The notes under the pieces were generated by a model. It was given only the letters and a program-made list of their open reading frames with translations, was not told the origin of the DNA and did not search any database. From Mycobacteriales bacterium (GTDB lineage Bacteria > Actinomycetota > Actinomycetes > Mycobacteriales > CADCTP01), in the NCBI GenBank assembly GCA_035995165.1, contig DASYKU010000077.1, forward strand, positions 1-60,356: a stretch of DNA of 60,356 nucleotides. Direction: 5' to 3'. This document shows, piece after piece, positions 53,721-60,356 of the stretch (positions are counted from its first letter, which is position 1; every line of letters starts with the position of its first letter). A program made the position numbers and the translations under genes.

Positions 53721-53943
53721 CCAGCTCGACTGGGCCGCCCGTCGAGCAGGTCCTGCAGCGGGTGGTCGCGCCGGTAGTCATCGTCGGTCAGCTCCGGGAG
53801 ACGGTGCGGCACGACCAGCTCGGACAGGGTCTGGACAAGTGACCAGAACGCCGAGATCCGCCGTCTCAGTCCGGCGACCCGTCGTTCATGCGCCGACCGT
53901 GTGGTCTGACTCGGCTGAAGACACATGTTGTCTCGGTTCAAGG

Positions 53944-54816
53944 CTAGTGCGTGGCAGGGACCCACTGATCGGCGAGCGTGGAGACCCATGCCTCCACGAG
54001 CCGAGCGTCGCTGGGTGGGCTGTCGACGATCACCATCTCGTCGACGCCCAGGTCGGCCAGCGCCTGGAGGTCGCCGACCTGCGGTTCGCGGAGGGCGACG
54101 GCTCGGCGTATGCCGCGTATATCACGGTCCGACCGCCGACACTCGTCCTCCAGGTAGCCGAGGCGTTCAGCCACCGCCGCGACGCCGGCCAGGTTGAAGC
54201 CGTACCACCCGTCGCCCCACGTGGCCACCCGACGTAACGCAGCGTCTGTGTTGCCGCCGACCACGATCGGAATCTGACGCTCGCGGACGGGTCGGGGATT
54301 GACCCGCACGGAGCTGAAGCGGACGAACTCACCGTCGAACGACGCGACGTCGTCGCGCCACAGGGTCCGGATGGCGGCCACGTACTCCGTGGTGCGCGCG
54401 CCACGGCGCTCGAAGGGCACCCCCAGCGCGTCGAACTCGTCGCGTGACCAGCCGATGCCCACACCCAGGGTCAGCCGACCCCCCGAGAGCGCGTCCAGGG
54501 TCGCGGCCTGCTTGGCGATGACGACCGGGTTGTGCTCCGGCAGGAGGAGCACGCCGGTCGCGATGCCGATCGTCGAGGTGGCTGCGGCGGCGAAGCTCAG
54601 GCCAATCATCGGGTCGTTCCAGTCCGCAGTCGTCGGCACCGCGATCTGGCCGTCATCCGCGTACGGGTAGGGAGATGTCGACTGGTCCACCATGACGACG
54701 TGCTCGCCCGACCACAGCGTCGCGAAACCGGAGGCTTCAGCCGCCTTGGCCACGGCGTCGACTACGTCTCGCTGGGCACCGGTGCCGATCCCCAGCGCGT
54801 GGAGCCCGATCTGCAT
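53944..54816 (-). CDS. LLM class F420-dependent oxidoreductase
   Basis: The 290-residue protein has family marks GFATLWSGEHVVMVDQSTSP, IGIATGVLLLPEHNPVVIAK, LDALSGGRLTLGVGIGWSRD and IPIVVGGNTDAALRRVATWG. The SGGRLTLGVGIGW segment is typical of the F420-using branch of luciferase-like oxidoreductases. ATG at 54816 is chosen; TTG at 54822 is possible. The gene start abuts the IS3 relic at 54825, so its native promoter may be lost. Substrate unknown. Confidence 0.92.
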   Translation of the reverse strand: MQIGLHALGIGTGAQRDVVDAVAKAAEASGFATLWSGEHVVMVDQSTSPYPYADDGQIAVPTTADWNDPMIGLSFAAAATSTIGIATGVLLLPEHNPVVIAKQAATLDALSGGRLTLGVGIGWSRDEFDALGVPFERRGARTTEYVAAIRTLWRDDVASFDGEFVRFSSVRVNPRPVRERQIPIVVGGNTDAALRRVATWGDGWYGFNLAGVAAVAERLGYLEDECRRSDRDIRGIRRAVALREPQVGDLQALADLGVDEMVIVDSPPSDARLVEAWVSTLADQWVPATH

Positions 54817-54824
54817 GCTCAATT

Positions 54825-55130
54825 GGTAGGTCCTATCTGGTGGCGGTGACGTGCCGGGTACTGAAGATCGCTCGACAGCCCTACTACCGGTGGCTCGCCG
54901 CGCCGGTGACCGCCGCCGAATGGGCAGCGTCTCATCGGGCGAACGCGATCTTCGACGCCCACCGCGACGACCCCGAGTTCGGCTACCGGTTCCTGGCGGA
55001 TGAGGCCCGCGACGCCGGCCGGGTCATGGCCGAGCGGACGGCGTGGCGGGTCTGCTCGGACAACAACTGGTGGAGCACATTCGGCGAGCGCCGGCGCGGC
55101 AAGAACTCGCATCCGCGTTCTGAGCGGTAC
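54825..55130 (+). mobile_element. IS3-family transposase (OrfB) N-terminal relic
   Basis: The plus strand reads YLVAVTCRVLKIARQPYYRW, then FDAHRDDPEFGYRFLADEAR, then DNNWWSTFGERRRGKN. This is the N-terminal region of IS3-type OrfB (HTH_21 part), before the DDE domain. The DDE core is missing. The element is 5' and 3' truncated and no inverted repeats are visible. It abuts the LLM gene. Confidence 0.75.
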
Positions 55131-55228
55131 CCAGCGGGCCGTCCTTGCCTGGTTCGCCTGGACGCAACAGCGCCCCAGCCGTCACACACCACGCCAGCGG
55201 ACCTGACCCCGACCGGATGGGTGGTCCT

Positions 55229-56149
55229 TCAGGAGTGGTCGAGTTGGAAATGCCAGACGGTGGTGGACGCCTTGTCCCAGGCGGCGCGGGTCGCGGCCGG
55301 AATCAGCGGCAGCAGGCTCCAGGGCCAGTCCGCCCACTGGCCTACGGTGATCTCCTCCGGCGGTGCCGCCGGCTCGTCGGGCAGTGTGGGGCGAGGCTCC
55401 TCGCACCGCCGGACGCGCAGCCCCACCGGCAGTGCCGCGCGCAGGTAGTCACCGGTGCTGTGGCGGTAGGTCGGCGCCAGTCCAGGCTCGCCGGCCGGAC
55501 CGGGCGAGTGCACCACCGAACCGAGCATCACCAGGTCCCGGTGCACGTCCGAGACCACCAGGTGCCCGCCGGGCCGCAGCACCCGCGCGAACTCGGCCAT
55601 CACCGGTGCGAGCGTCGGCACGTGGACCAGCGCCAGCGCGCACACGACGACGTCCACCGCACCGTCGGCCACGGGCAGCCGGTCCAGGTCGCCGCGCAGG
55701 AACGTGCCTTCTGGCACCCGCACGCGGGCCCGATCGAGCATCTCCGGCGAGCTGTCCAGGCCGAGGACCCGGTGGCCCTGCGCGGCCAGGTAGGCGGCGT
55801 ATCGGCCGGTGCCGCACGCCGCGTCGAGAATCGTGCCGGTCGGCAGGGCCTCGAGGATCTCCTGCGTGACCGGCTCGTCGGAGTCGAAGAGGCTGTTGCG
55901 CGGCGCGTCGTAGGTCGCCGACCACCGCCGGTACGCCCCCGGCAGGTCCCCGTGCCGAACGGCGACCCCAGCGTGGTCGGCCAGCACCGGCTCGTCCAGC
56001 AGCCGGCGCACCTCGGCCAGGCGCGCCCGGACGAACGCCTCGTCGTAGTCGCCGGCCCACGCCCGCAGTAGGGCCAGACCCTCGACCCCCAGCAGGTAGG
56101 CCAGCGGATGCTGGTAGATCACCGGGCGACGGTAGCCGGGGGCCGTCAA
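55229..56149 (-). CDS. Class I SAM-dependent methyltransferase
   Basis: The 306-residue protein has an N-terminal extension typical of a methyltransferase subgroup (QHPLAYLLGVEGLALLRAWA). The SAM domain follows: motif I ILDAACGTGRYAAYLA near residue 105, LGLDSSPEML as acidic loop, DLDRLPVADGAVDVVVCALA and LRPGGHLVVSDVH. TTG at 56149 has GGAGAGG just before it; GTG at 56122 is an alternative. Substrate unknown. It converges on the IS3 relic. Confidence 0.9.
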   Translation of the reverse strand: MTAPGYRRPVIYQHPLAYLLGVEGLALLRAWAGDYDEAFVRARLAEVRRLLDEPVLADHAGVAVRHGDLPGAYRRWSATYDAPRNSLFDSDEPVTQEILEALPTGTILDAACGTGRYAAYLAAQGHRVLGLDSSPEMLDRARVRVPEGTFLRGDLDRLPVADGAVDVVVCALALVHVPTLAPVMAEFARVLRPGGHLVVSDVHRDLVMLGSVVHSPGPAGEPGLAPTYRHSTGDYLRAALPVGLRVRRCEEPRPTLPDEPAAPPEEITVGQWADWPWSLLPLIPAATRAAWDKASTTVWHFQLDHS

Positions 56150-56318
56150 CCCTCTCCACGCAATTAACTGTTCGCCCTGCCCGACGGATGAACCCGAAGA
56201 CCCCGCTACGCGTCCCGCGCGGCGGGGGAGGCTCGTACGTCCCGCGCGCAGTGCGGCACTAGCGGAAGAGCCGCTTCGCGACGGTGCGGATGTCGGCTTG
56301 CGCGAGCTGGTCCGCCGA

Positions 56319-56996
56319 CTACCTGTCGGGCGTGCCGGCGCCGGACGGGCCTGGCCTGACGGGCTCGTCCTTGCGGCGGAGGAGGGCGCCTCGGGCGATC
56401 GCGTGAGAGATCAGCAGCACACCTGGGATCTGCCCCAGGTGCTGCAGCGACCGCGCATCGAGGCCAACTGTGCTCGAGAGGCTCCCGGCAGGGAACGCAA
56501 AGAACACCGCAGACAGGGCACACACCGCAATCGCGGCGAGCATCTGCCCGGCTCCGGGATGCCGCGCCTGCAGCGCGTAGAGCCACACCCCGACAATGGC
56601 CGTCATGGTGACGCTCTCACTGAGCAGTAACGGCCCGGTCCTGCCAACGTCGGTCGTCGCGATCACCACCAGGTAGGTCAGCAGACCCCCGACGCGCAAC
56701 ACGATGACCAGCCGGGCCAGCCGCCGACCGAACAGCTCGGCCGCCGACGCCGCCAGCATGTAGGAGATCGCGACAGCGACAAGCACCCCGACCGCGACCC
56801 AGCTCAGATCCGAGGCACGCCGCGTGCCGTGGAAGAGCAGATGGTGAGCCGCGCCAGCCAGCGCGGCCGCGCCGGCTGACCACAGCATCAGCGCCCAGTA
56901 GCGGTGCACGCCCGGGGTCCGCTGCAGCCGCCCGGCACACCCGACGAGGACGGCGCCCAGCACTATGTCCGTGACACCGGCTGCGACCTCCTGCAC
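56319..56996 (-). CDS. Seven-helix membrane protein, DUF6962-like
   Basis: The 225-residue protein has about seven hydrophobic segments: VTDIVLGAVLVGCAGRL, RYWALMLWSAGAAALAGAA, WVAVGVLVAVAISYMLAASA, VIVLRVGGLLTYLVVIATT, LLLSESVTMTAIVGVWLY, MLAAIAVCALSAVFFAFPAG and IPGVLLISHAIARG. HHLLFHGT after helix two and the overall size resemble DUF6962. No enzyme motif. Assignment is tentative. Confidence 0.6.
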   Translation of the reverse strand: MQEVAAGVTDIVLGAVLVGCAGRLQRTPGVHRYWALMLWSAGAAALAGAAHHLLFHGTRRASDLSWVAVGVLVAVAISYMLAASAAELFGRRLARLVIVLRVGGLLTYLVVIATTDVGRTGPLLLSESVTMTAIVGVWLYALQARHPGAGQMLAAIAVCALSAVFFAFPAGSLSSTVGLDARSLQHLGQIPGVLLISHAIARGALLRRKDEPVRPGPSGAGTPDR

Positions 56997-57330
56997 ACCG
57001 GCAGCCTAGGCCGCAGCGTCCGATGTCCCAGCCACGTTGACGGCCCTGCGCCGCCCGACGATGGTCAGCGGCCGAGGCAGCGGAGCGTCCCGGCACTGAC
57101 AGCGGCAGCTGCTGCGTCGAGCCCAGCCGGCGACGCACCGCCGACCCGGCCCCCGGCTGGCTCGACGCCAGACGGCTGGTGCACGCCGACGCGGTGCCAC
57201 TGTGAGGCGTGCGACGGCGTGTCCGCCGGACGTGGCGGCCACCGACCACGAGACACCCTGCGGAACGCAGCCCCCCGTACCGCCGAGAATGCCGACGACT
57301 CTCGTCGGTGCCGCCGGTTAGGTTTCTCCG
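56997..57330. other. Gap without a supported gene
   Basis: These 334 bases separate the DUF6962-like gene and the nucleotidyltransferase gene, which point away from each other. Open frames are Arg/Pro-rich shadows. Promoters for both genes must lie here, but I see no clear -10/-35 pair or palindrome. Confidence 0.4.
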
Positions 57331-57972
57331 GTGGAGGAGCAGCTGCCTGCTGGCGGCCACGAGCTGTCGCCCGCCGAGATCGCGGCCCTCGACGCCCGCT
57401 GGGCCTCCTGCTGGACCCCGAGGGAGATCGCCGACCGCCTGACCGGAATCGACACGCCCTGGTACGTCGTCGCGGGTTGGGCGCTGGACCTGTTCCGCGG
57501 CGAGCAGACGCGCGAACACGGAGACCTCGAGATCGGGGTGCCCGCGGCGCGCTTCCCCGAGGTCCGCGACCGCTTTCCCGGATACGCCTTCGACGCCCCC
57601 GGCAACAGCCGGATCTGGGAGAACGCCACCCCGGACGTGCTCGCGGCCCTGCACCAGACCTGGCTGCGCGATCCGGCCACCGGCAACTACCTGGTCGACG
57701 TGTTCCGCGAACCCCACGACGGCGACACCTGGCTCTGCCGCCGCGACGAGACGATCCGACTCCCCTACAGCGACATCATCCTGCGCACCGATGACAGCAT
57801 CCCGTACCTGGCACCCGAGATCGTCCTGCTGTTCAAGGCCGCCGCCGCCCGTCCTAAGGACCAGGCCGACTTCGACGGCACCGTCCCGCTCCTGACCGCG
57901 GTCCAGCGCGAGACCCTGGCCGAACTCCTCGACCGCGTGCACCCGGGACACCGCTGGCTCGCCGACCTGTAG
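57331..57972 (+). CDS. Nucleotidyltransferase, aminoglycoside/lincosamide adenylyltransferase-like
   Basis: The 213-residue protein has the pattern WYVVAGWALDLFRGEQTREH followed by GDLEIGV. It corresponds to GGWALDL-x-TR-H-x-D-x-D in the family that includes AadA2''-like and LinA-like enzymes. The second acidic residue is Glu rather than Asp. DTWLCRRDETIRLPYSDIIL and PEIVLLFKAAAARPKDQADF with a conserved Lys-Asp pair follow. The family often modifies antibiotics, but many chromosomal members have unknown substrates. GTG at 57331 is the first start after an upstream stop. Confidence 0.82.
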   Translation: MEEQLPAGGHELSPAEIAALDARWASCWTPREIADRLTGIDTPWYVVAGWALDLFRGEQTREHGDLEIGVPAARFPEVRDRFPGYAFDAPGNSRIWENATPDVLAALHQTWLRDPATGNYLVDVFREPHDGDTWLCRRDETIRLPYSDIILRTDDSIPYLAPEIVLLFKAAAARPKDQADFDGTVPLLTAVQRETLAELLDRVHPGHRWLADL

Positions 57973-58044
57973 GCCCATCCAGCCGGCCGTCGGCAGCCAC
58001 GTCGAGCGCCGCGCGGACTCGCTCGTGCCACCCTCCCGTCTCGG

Positions 58045-58341
58045 TCAGGTCCATACCCGCGACTGCCCGGGACGCCGAGGACCTCGAGCTGTGCAAGAGC
58101 GTCGGCGGCGTTCCGCGTTCGAGAAGAAGTGCCGCCGGACGCACGAGACGTCCGGCGGAACGCCCACGCCCACACTGGTCACGCTGTCGTTGAAGATCGC
58201 GTTCGTCGGGGTGGCGGCCGCCGCGTTGATGGCCACGGATGAGATCGTCAGCGTCGCCGGCGCGGCTTGCGCTGGTGAGCTCAGGCCGAGGAGCAGCGCG
58301 CCGAGCGCTGCGACGGCCACGCCGAGTCTCCTGAGGTACAT
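58045..58341 (-). CDS. Small secreted protein, probably damaged at its 3' end
   Basis: The 98-residue frame starts with a clear signal peptide (MYLRRLGVAVAALGALLLGL and SSPAQA, cleavage after AQA). A low-complexity mature start (LTISSVAINAAAATPTNAIF) follows. ATG at 58341 is preceded by GGAGG. After PPDVSCVRRHFFSNAE the sequence turns Arg-rich (RRRRSCTARGPRRPGQSRVW), which looks like a frame change. A longer original secreted protein may have been truncated. No family recognised. Confidence 0.6.
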   Translation of the reverse strand: MYLRRLGVAVAALGALLLGLSSPAQAAPATLTISSVAINAAAATPTNAIFNDSVTSVGVGVPPDVSCVRRHFFSNAERRRRSCTARGPRRPGQSRVWT

Positions 58342-58659
58342 CACAACCTCCGATTCGTTGCCGATTCCAACTGGACGGCAACATCAGTTGGAGCCGGCGC
58401 GAGACCTGATTGCGGTTTCGCGCGCGCACCCGGCCGCCGGAGTGCGCCGGAGTGGACGCTGCACCCTCCAACGACTCGTTGGCGAAGTGATCGCCTCTGC
58501 CTTTCCCGAAGACACTCCCGGCCCTTGACGAACTGGCGACCTACCGTCTGAACCGACCCGACCCCGAGCGACCCGGGGTCGCGCCGGTTCGCGCCTACAC
58601 CCCGATGCTGCGGGAGATCACGGCGGCTGCGATCTCCACAGGGAGGGGGCTGGTCGAGT

Positions 58660-58795
58660 CGAACGGCAAGTGCTCGATCGCTGATCACATGCGCTCGGAG
58701 TCGGTCGTCGACGCCCGAGAGATGGCCGGCTGGCGCGACCGGCCGGGACCTGGAGCCATTGTTCACAGCGATCGCGGCGGCCAGGGCACGCAGAC
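58660..58795 (+). mobile_element. IS3-family transposase DDE-domain relic
   Basis: The plus strand reads GKCSIADHMRSESVVDAREM, then AGWRDRPGPGAIVHSDRGGQ. This fits the middle of IS3-type OrfB (W-S-x-ADHMR-x-x-VVDA...HSDRG-x-Q), including the second catalytic Asp in HSDRG. Nothing else of the element is left nearby. The rest of 58342-59007 holds no gene I can support. Confidence 0.7.
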
Positions 58796-59007
58796 ATGGG
58801 CGGATGTTCGCGGGGTTGGCGGGCGGTGCGACCGGTCATCGGTACAGTTGCGCGCATGTGTGCTGGCGCCCCCGTGACTTGTCCCGCCGCTTCCGCTGAC
58901 GGCGCTGGGACAGTCTGCAGGTAAGTCTCTCGGTTCCGCGCCGCCGGCTTCCTGTCGGGCGGCCAACCCGCGTTGCCCGGCCCCTGCCATTTCTCAGGAG
59001 CCGCCGC

Positions 59008-59610
59008 ATGTACGCACACCAGCACCCCGAGCCGACCGATCCGCGCGTCGGACCTGCAACCGTTTACCTGATCGTCGGCCTTCCCGGCGCGGGAAAGACA
59101 TCCCACGCGAAGGAACTGGAGATCAGCGCGCCGGCTCTGCGGCTCACGCCCGACGAGTGGCAGATCGCGTTGTTCGGCGAGCGGAACCCACCGGACAAAC
59201 GTGACCTCGTCGAGGGCAAGTTGGTTCAGCTCGGCATGCGGGCCGCAGAGCTGGGGATCAATGTCGTCCTCGACTTCGGGTTCTGGGGCGCGGACGAACG
59301 ATCAGCGCTCCGCTGGATCGCCGGCGCAGTCGGTGCCCGAAGCCAAGTCGTTTACCTGCCGATCGACCAGGAGGAGCAACGCAGGCGAATCACCAATCGG
59401 TTCGCAACCACGCCCGATCAAACGTTCCACATGAGCGACGTCGAACTCGAGCAGTGGCGGGCTCAGTTCCAGACGCCGGACGATGACGAACTGCGGGGTT
59501 CTCCTATTCCACCCGTCCCACCGGAGCACGCGACCTGGTCGCAGTGGGCCTCGCGGCGCTGGCCATCCCTGCCCGACCAATACACCTCGACCGCTGCCGA
59601 CTCGCGCTAG
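59008..59610 (+). CDS. P-loop kinase-like ATPase
   Basis: The 200-residue protein has Walker A GLPGAGKT at residues 24-31, an LTPDEWQIALFGE substrate region, and VVLDFGFWGADERSALRWIA as the Walker-B-like strand. QVVYLPIDQEEQRRRITNRF is a lid-like arginine helix. This is the pattern of AAA_33/zeta-toxin or chloramphenicol-phosphotransferase-like small-molecule kinases. ATG at 59008 has AGGAG upstream. Substrate unknown; it may act on a metabolite or antibiotic. Confidence 0.85.
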   Translation: MYAHQHPEPTDPRVGPATVYLIVGLPGAGKTSHAKELEISAPALRLTPDEWQIALFGERNPPDKRDLVEGKLVQLGMRAAELGINVVLDFGFWGADERSALRWIAGAVGARSQVVYLPIDQEEQRRRITNRFATTPDQTFHMSDVELEQWRAQFQTPDDDELRGSPIPPVPPEHATWSQWASRRWPSLPDQYTSTAADSR

Positions 59611-59825
59611 TCACTCAAACCATGACTCTCGCGTCACCATGCGCTCGTCGGCACAAACGAGCCTTTGCGGTCCATGAGCGTCGTCCAGCGCGCCGCGCGG
59701 CACGTGCGGACGTGAGGCCGCGCTGCCCGAGAGACGGGCCCGGTGGGGCGGCGTCGCGGGTCACGCTGCTCTGCTCGAGGATCATCATCGACCAGATGCT
59801 CTAGGTAGACGGGAGATGCAGGTCG

Positions 59826-60356
59826 ATGAATGGTTCGCAGGCACTGATCACCAGCCTGGTGGACGCCGGGGTGGAGGTTTGCTTCATGAACCCCGGCACG
59901 TCGGAGATGCATTTCGTGCACGCGCTGGACTCGGTGCCACGGATGCGGGGCGTGCTGGCGCTGTTCGAGGGCGTCGCCACCGGCGCGGCCGACGGTTACG
60001 CGCGGGTGGCCGGCCGCCCGGCCGCCGTGCTGCTGCACCTCGGCCCCGGCCTGGGCAACGGCCTGGCGAACCTGCACAACGCGCGCCGCGCCCACACGCC
60101 GCTGCTGTGCATCGTCGGCGCGCACGCGACCTACCACGCGCGGTACGACGCGCCGCTGGAGTCCGACATCGCGGCCGTGGCCAGCACGGTGTCAGGGTGG
60201 GTCCACACCTCGGGTACCACGCGCCGGGTCGCGGCCGACGCGATGCGCGCGCTGGCGGCCGCCCAGGCCGACGGCGGGCAGGTCGCGACGCTGATCCTGC
60301 CGGCCGACGTGTCGTGGACGGAGGGCGCGCAGACCGCCGCACCCTGGGCGCCGCCG
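59826..60356 (+). CDS. Thiamine-pyrophosphate enzyme, acetolactate synthase-like, 3' partial
   Basis: The frame opens at ATG 59826 and is open to the right edge, giving 177 residues. It is the N-terminal TPP-binding (PYR) domain of the acetolactate synthase/benzoylformate decarboxylase family. VCFMNPGTSEMHFVHALDSV starts it. LFEGVATGAADGYARVAGRP contains the catalytic Glu, and AAVLLHLGPGLGNGLANLHN and LLCIVGAHATYH follow. The FAD and C-terminal domains lie outside. The exact reaction cannot be told; it may be an acetolactate synthase or a 2-oxoacid decarboxylase. Confidence 0.88.
   Translation, partial: MNGSQALITSLVDAGVEVCFMNPGTSEMHFVHALDSVPRMRGVLALFEGVATGAADGYARVAGRPAAVLLHLGPGLGNGLANLHNARRAHTPLLCIVGAHATYHARYDAPLESDIAAVASTVSGWVHTSGTTRRVAADAMRALAAAQADGGQVATLILPADVSWTEGAQTAAPWAPP

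Noticed and set aside
57331-57972. Calling the nucleotidyltransferase a specific antibiotic-resistance gene
   Set aside because: The active-site pattern differs (Glu for Asp) and family members have varied or unknown substrates. No resistance can be claimed from sequence.

Overview
The window is a high-GC (roughly 70 percent or more by eye) actinobacterial chromosome segment. Frequent GTG starts, GTGA/ATGA stop-start overlaps, LAL-type LuxR regulators, F420/LLM oxidoreductases, a DevS/DevR pair and Acg-type nitroreductases all point to Actinomycetota, perhaps near Frankiales, Pseudonocardiales or Cryptosporangium; I cannot name a genus. No rRNA, tRNA, CRISPR array or intact mobile element was seen. 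The segment reads as accessory chromosome with many transporters, oxidoreductases and regulators, and many decayed gene pieces.

Layout. 1-5.6 kb: a 5'-truncated secreted protein with a strong terminator, a stand-alone winged-helix protein, an SDR, a relic of a CehA/McbA metallohydrolase, an LLM oxidoreductase and an NADPH:quinone-type reductase divergent from a TetR regulator. 5.7-11.7 kb: an MMPL exporter, gene relics, and a translationally coupled MFS / shortened SDR / cupin operon divergent from an XRE-MmyB regulator across a 15+15 bp palindrome. 11.8-23.3 kb: a LAL regulator divergent from a membrane-anchored alpha/beta hydrolase and a serine hydrolase, then membrane proteins, a PI-PLC-like membrane protein, a trypsin/PDZ protease and a DUF1269 protein. 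23.6-40.3 kb: two copies of a module of two small related proteins (here called B and A), one behind a LAL regulator and one in front of an SLC13 permease; HdeD-like proteins; a LapA protein behind an 18-codon leader ORF; an M20 amidohydrolase, a DHA2 exporter, a leucyl aminopeptidase, an AbgT transporter and a glutaminase.

40.5-50.6 kb: a methyltransferase/LLM pair, then a DosR/DevR-type stress island: tandem universal stress protein, flavodoxin, two Acg-type nitroreductases plus the 3' relic of a third, DevS kinase, DevR regulator, a two-CBS protein and a two-helix membrane protein. GGGACC-N2-GGTCCC-like palindromes lie upstream of four of these genes, which suggests a local DevR regulon (hypoxia, NO or redox dormancy response).

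50.7-60.4 kb: a degraded second copy of the 12-16 kb LAL/hydrolase divergon, a second DHA2 MFS gene, a P-type ATPase relic, an F420-type LLM gene, two IS3 transposase relics, a methyltransferase, a DUF6962-like membrane protein, a nucleotidyltransferase, a P-loop kinase and the start of a thiamine-pyrophosphate enzyme that runs off the right edge. Besides the annotated genes, the most interesting points are the duplicated B-A modules, the DevR-box set, the decayed LAL/hydrolase duplication and the LapA leader ORF.
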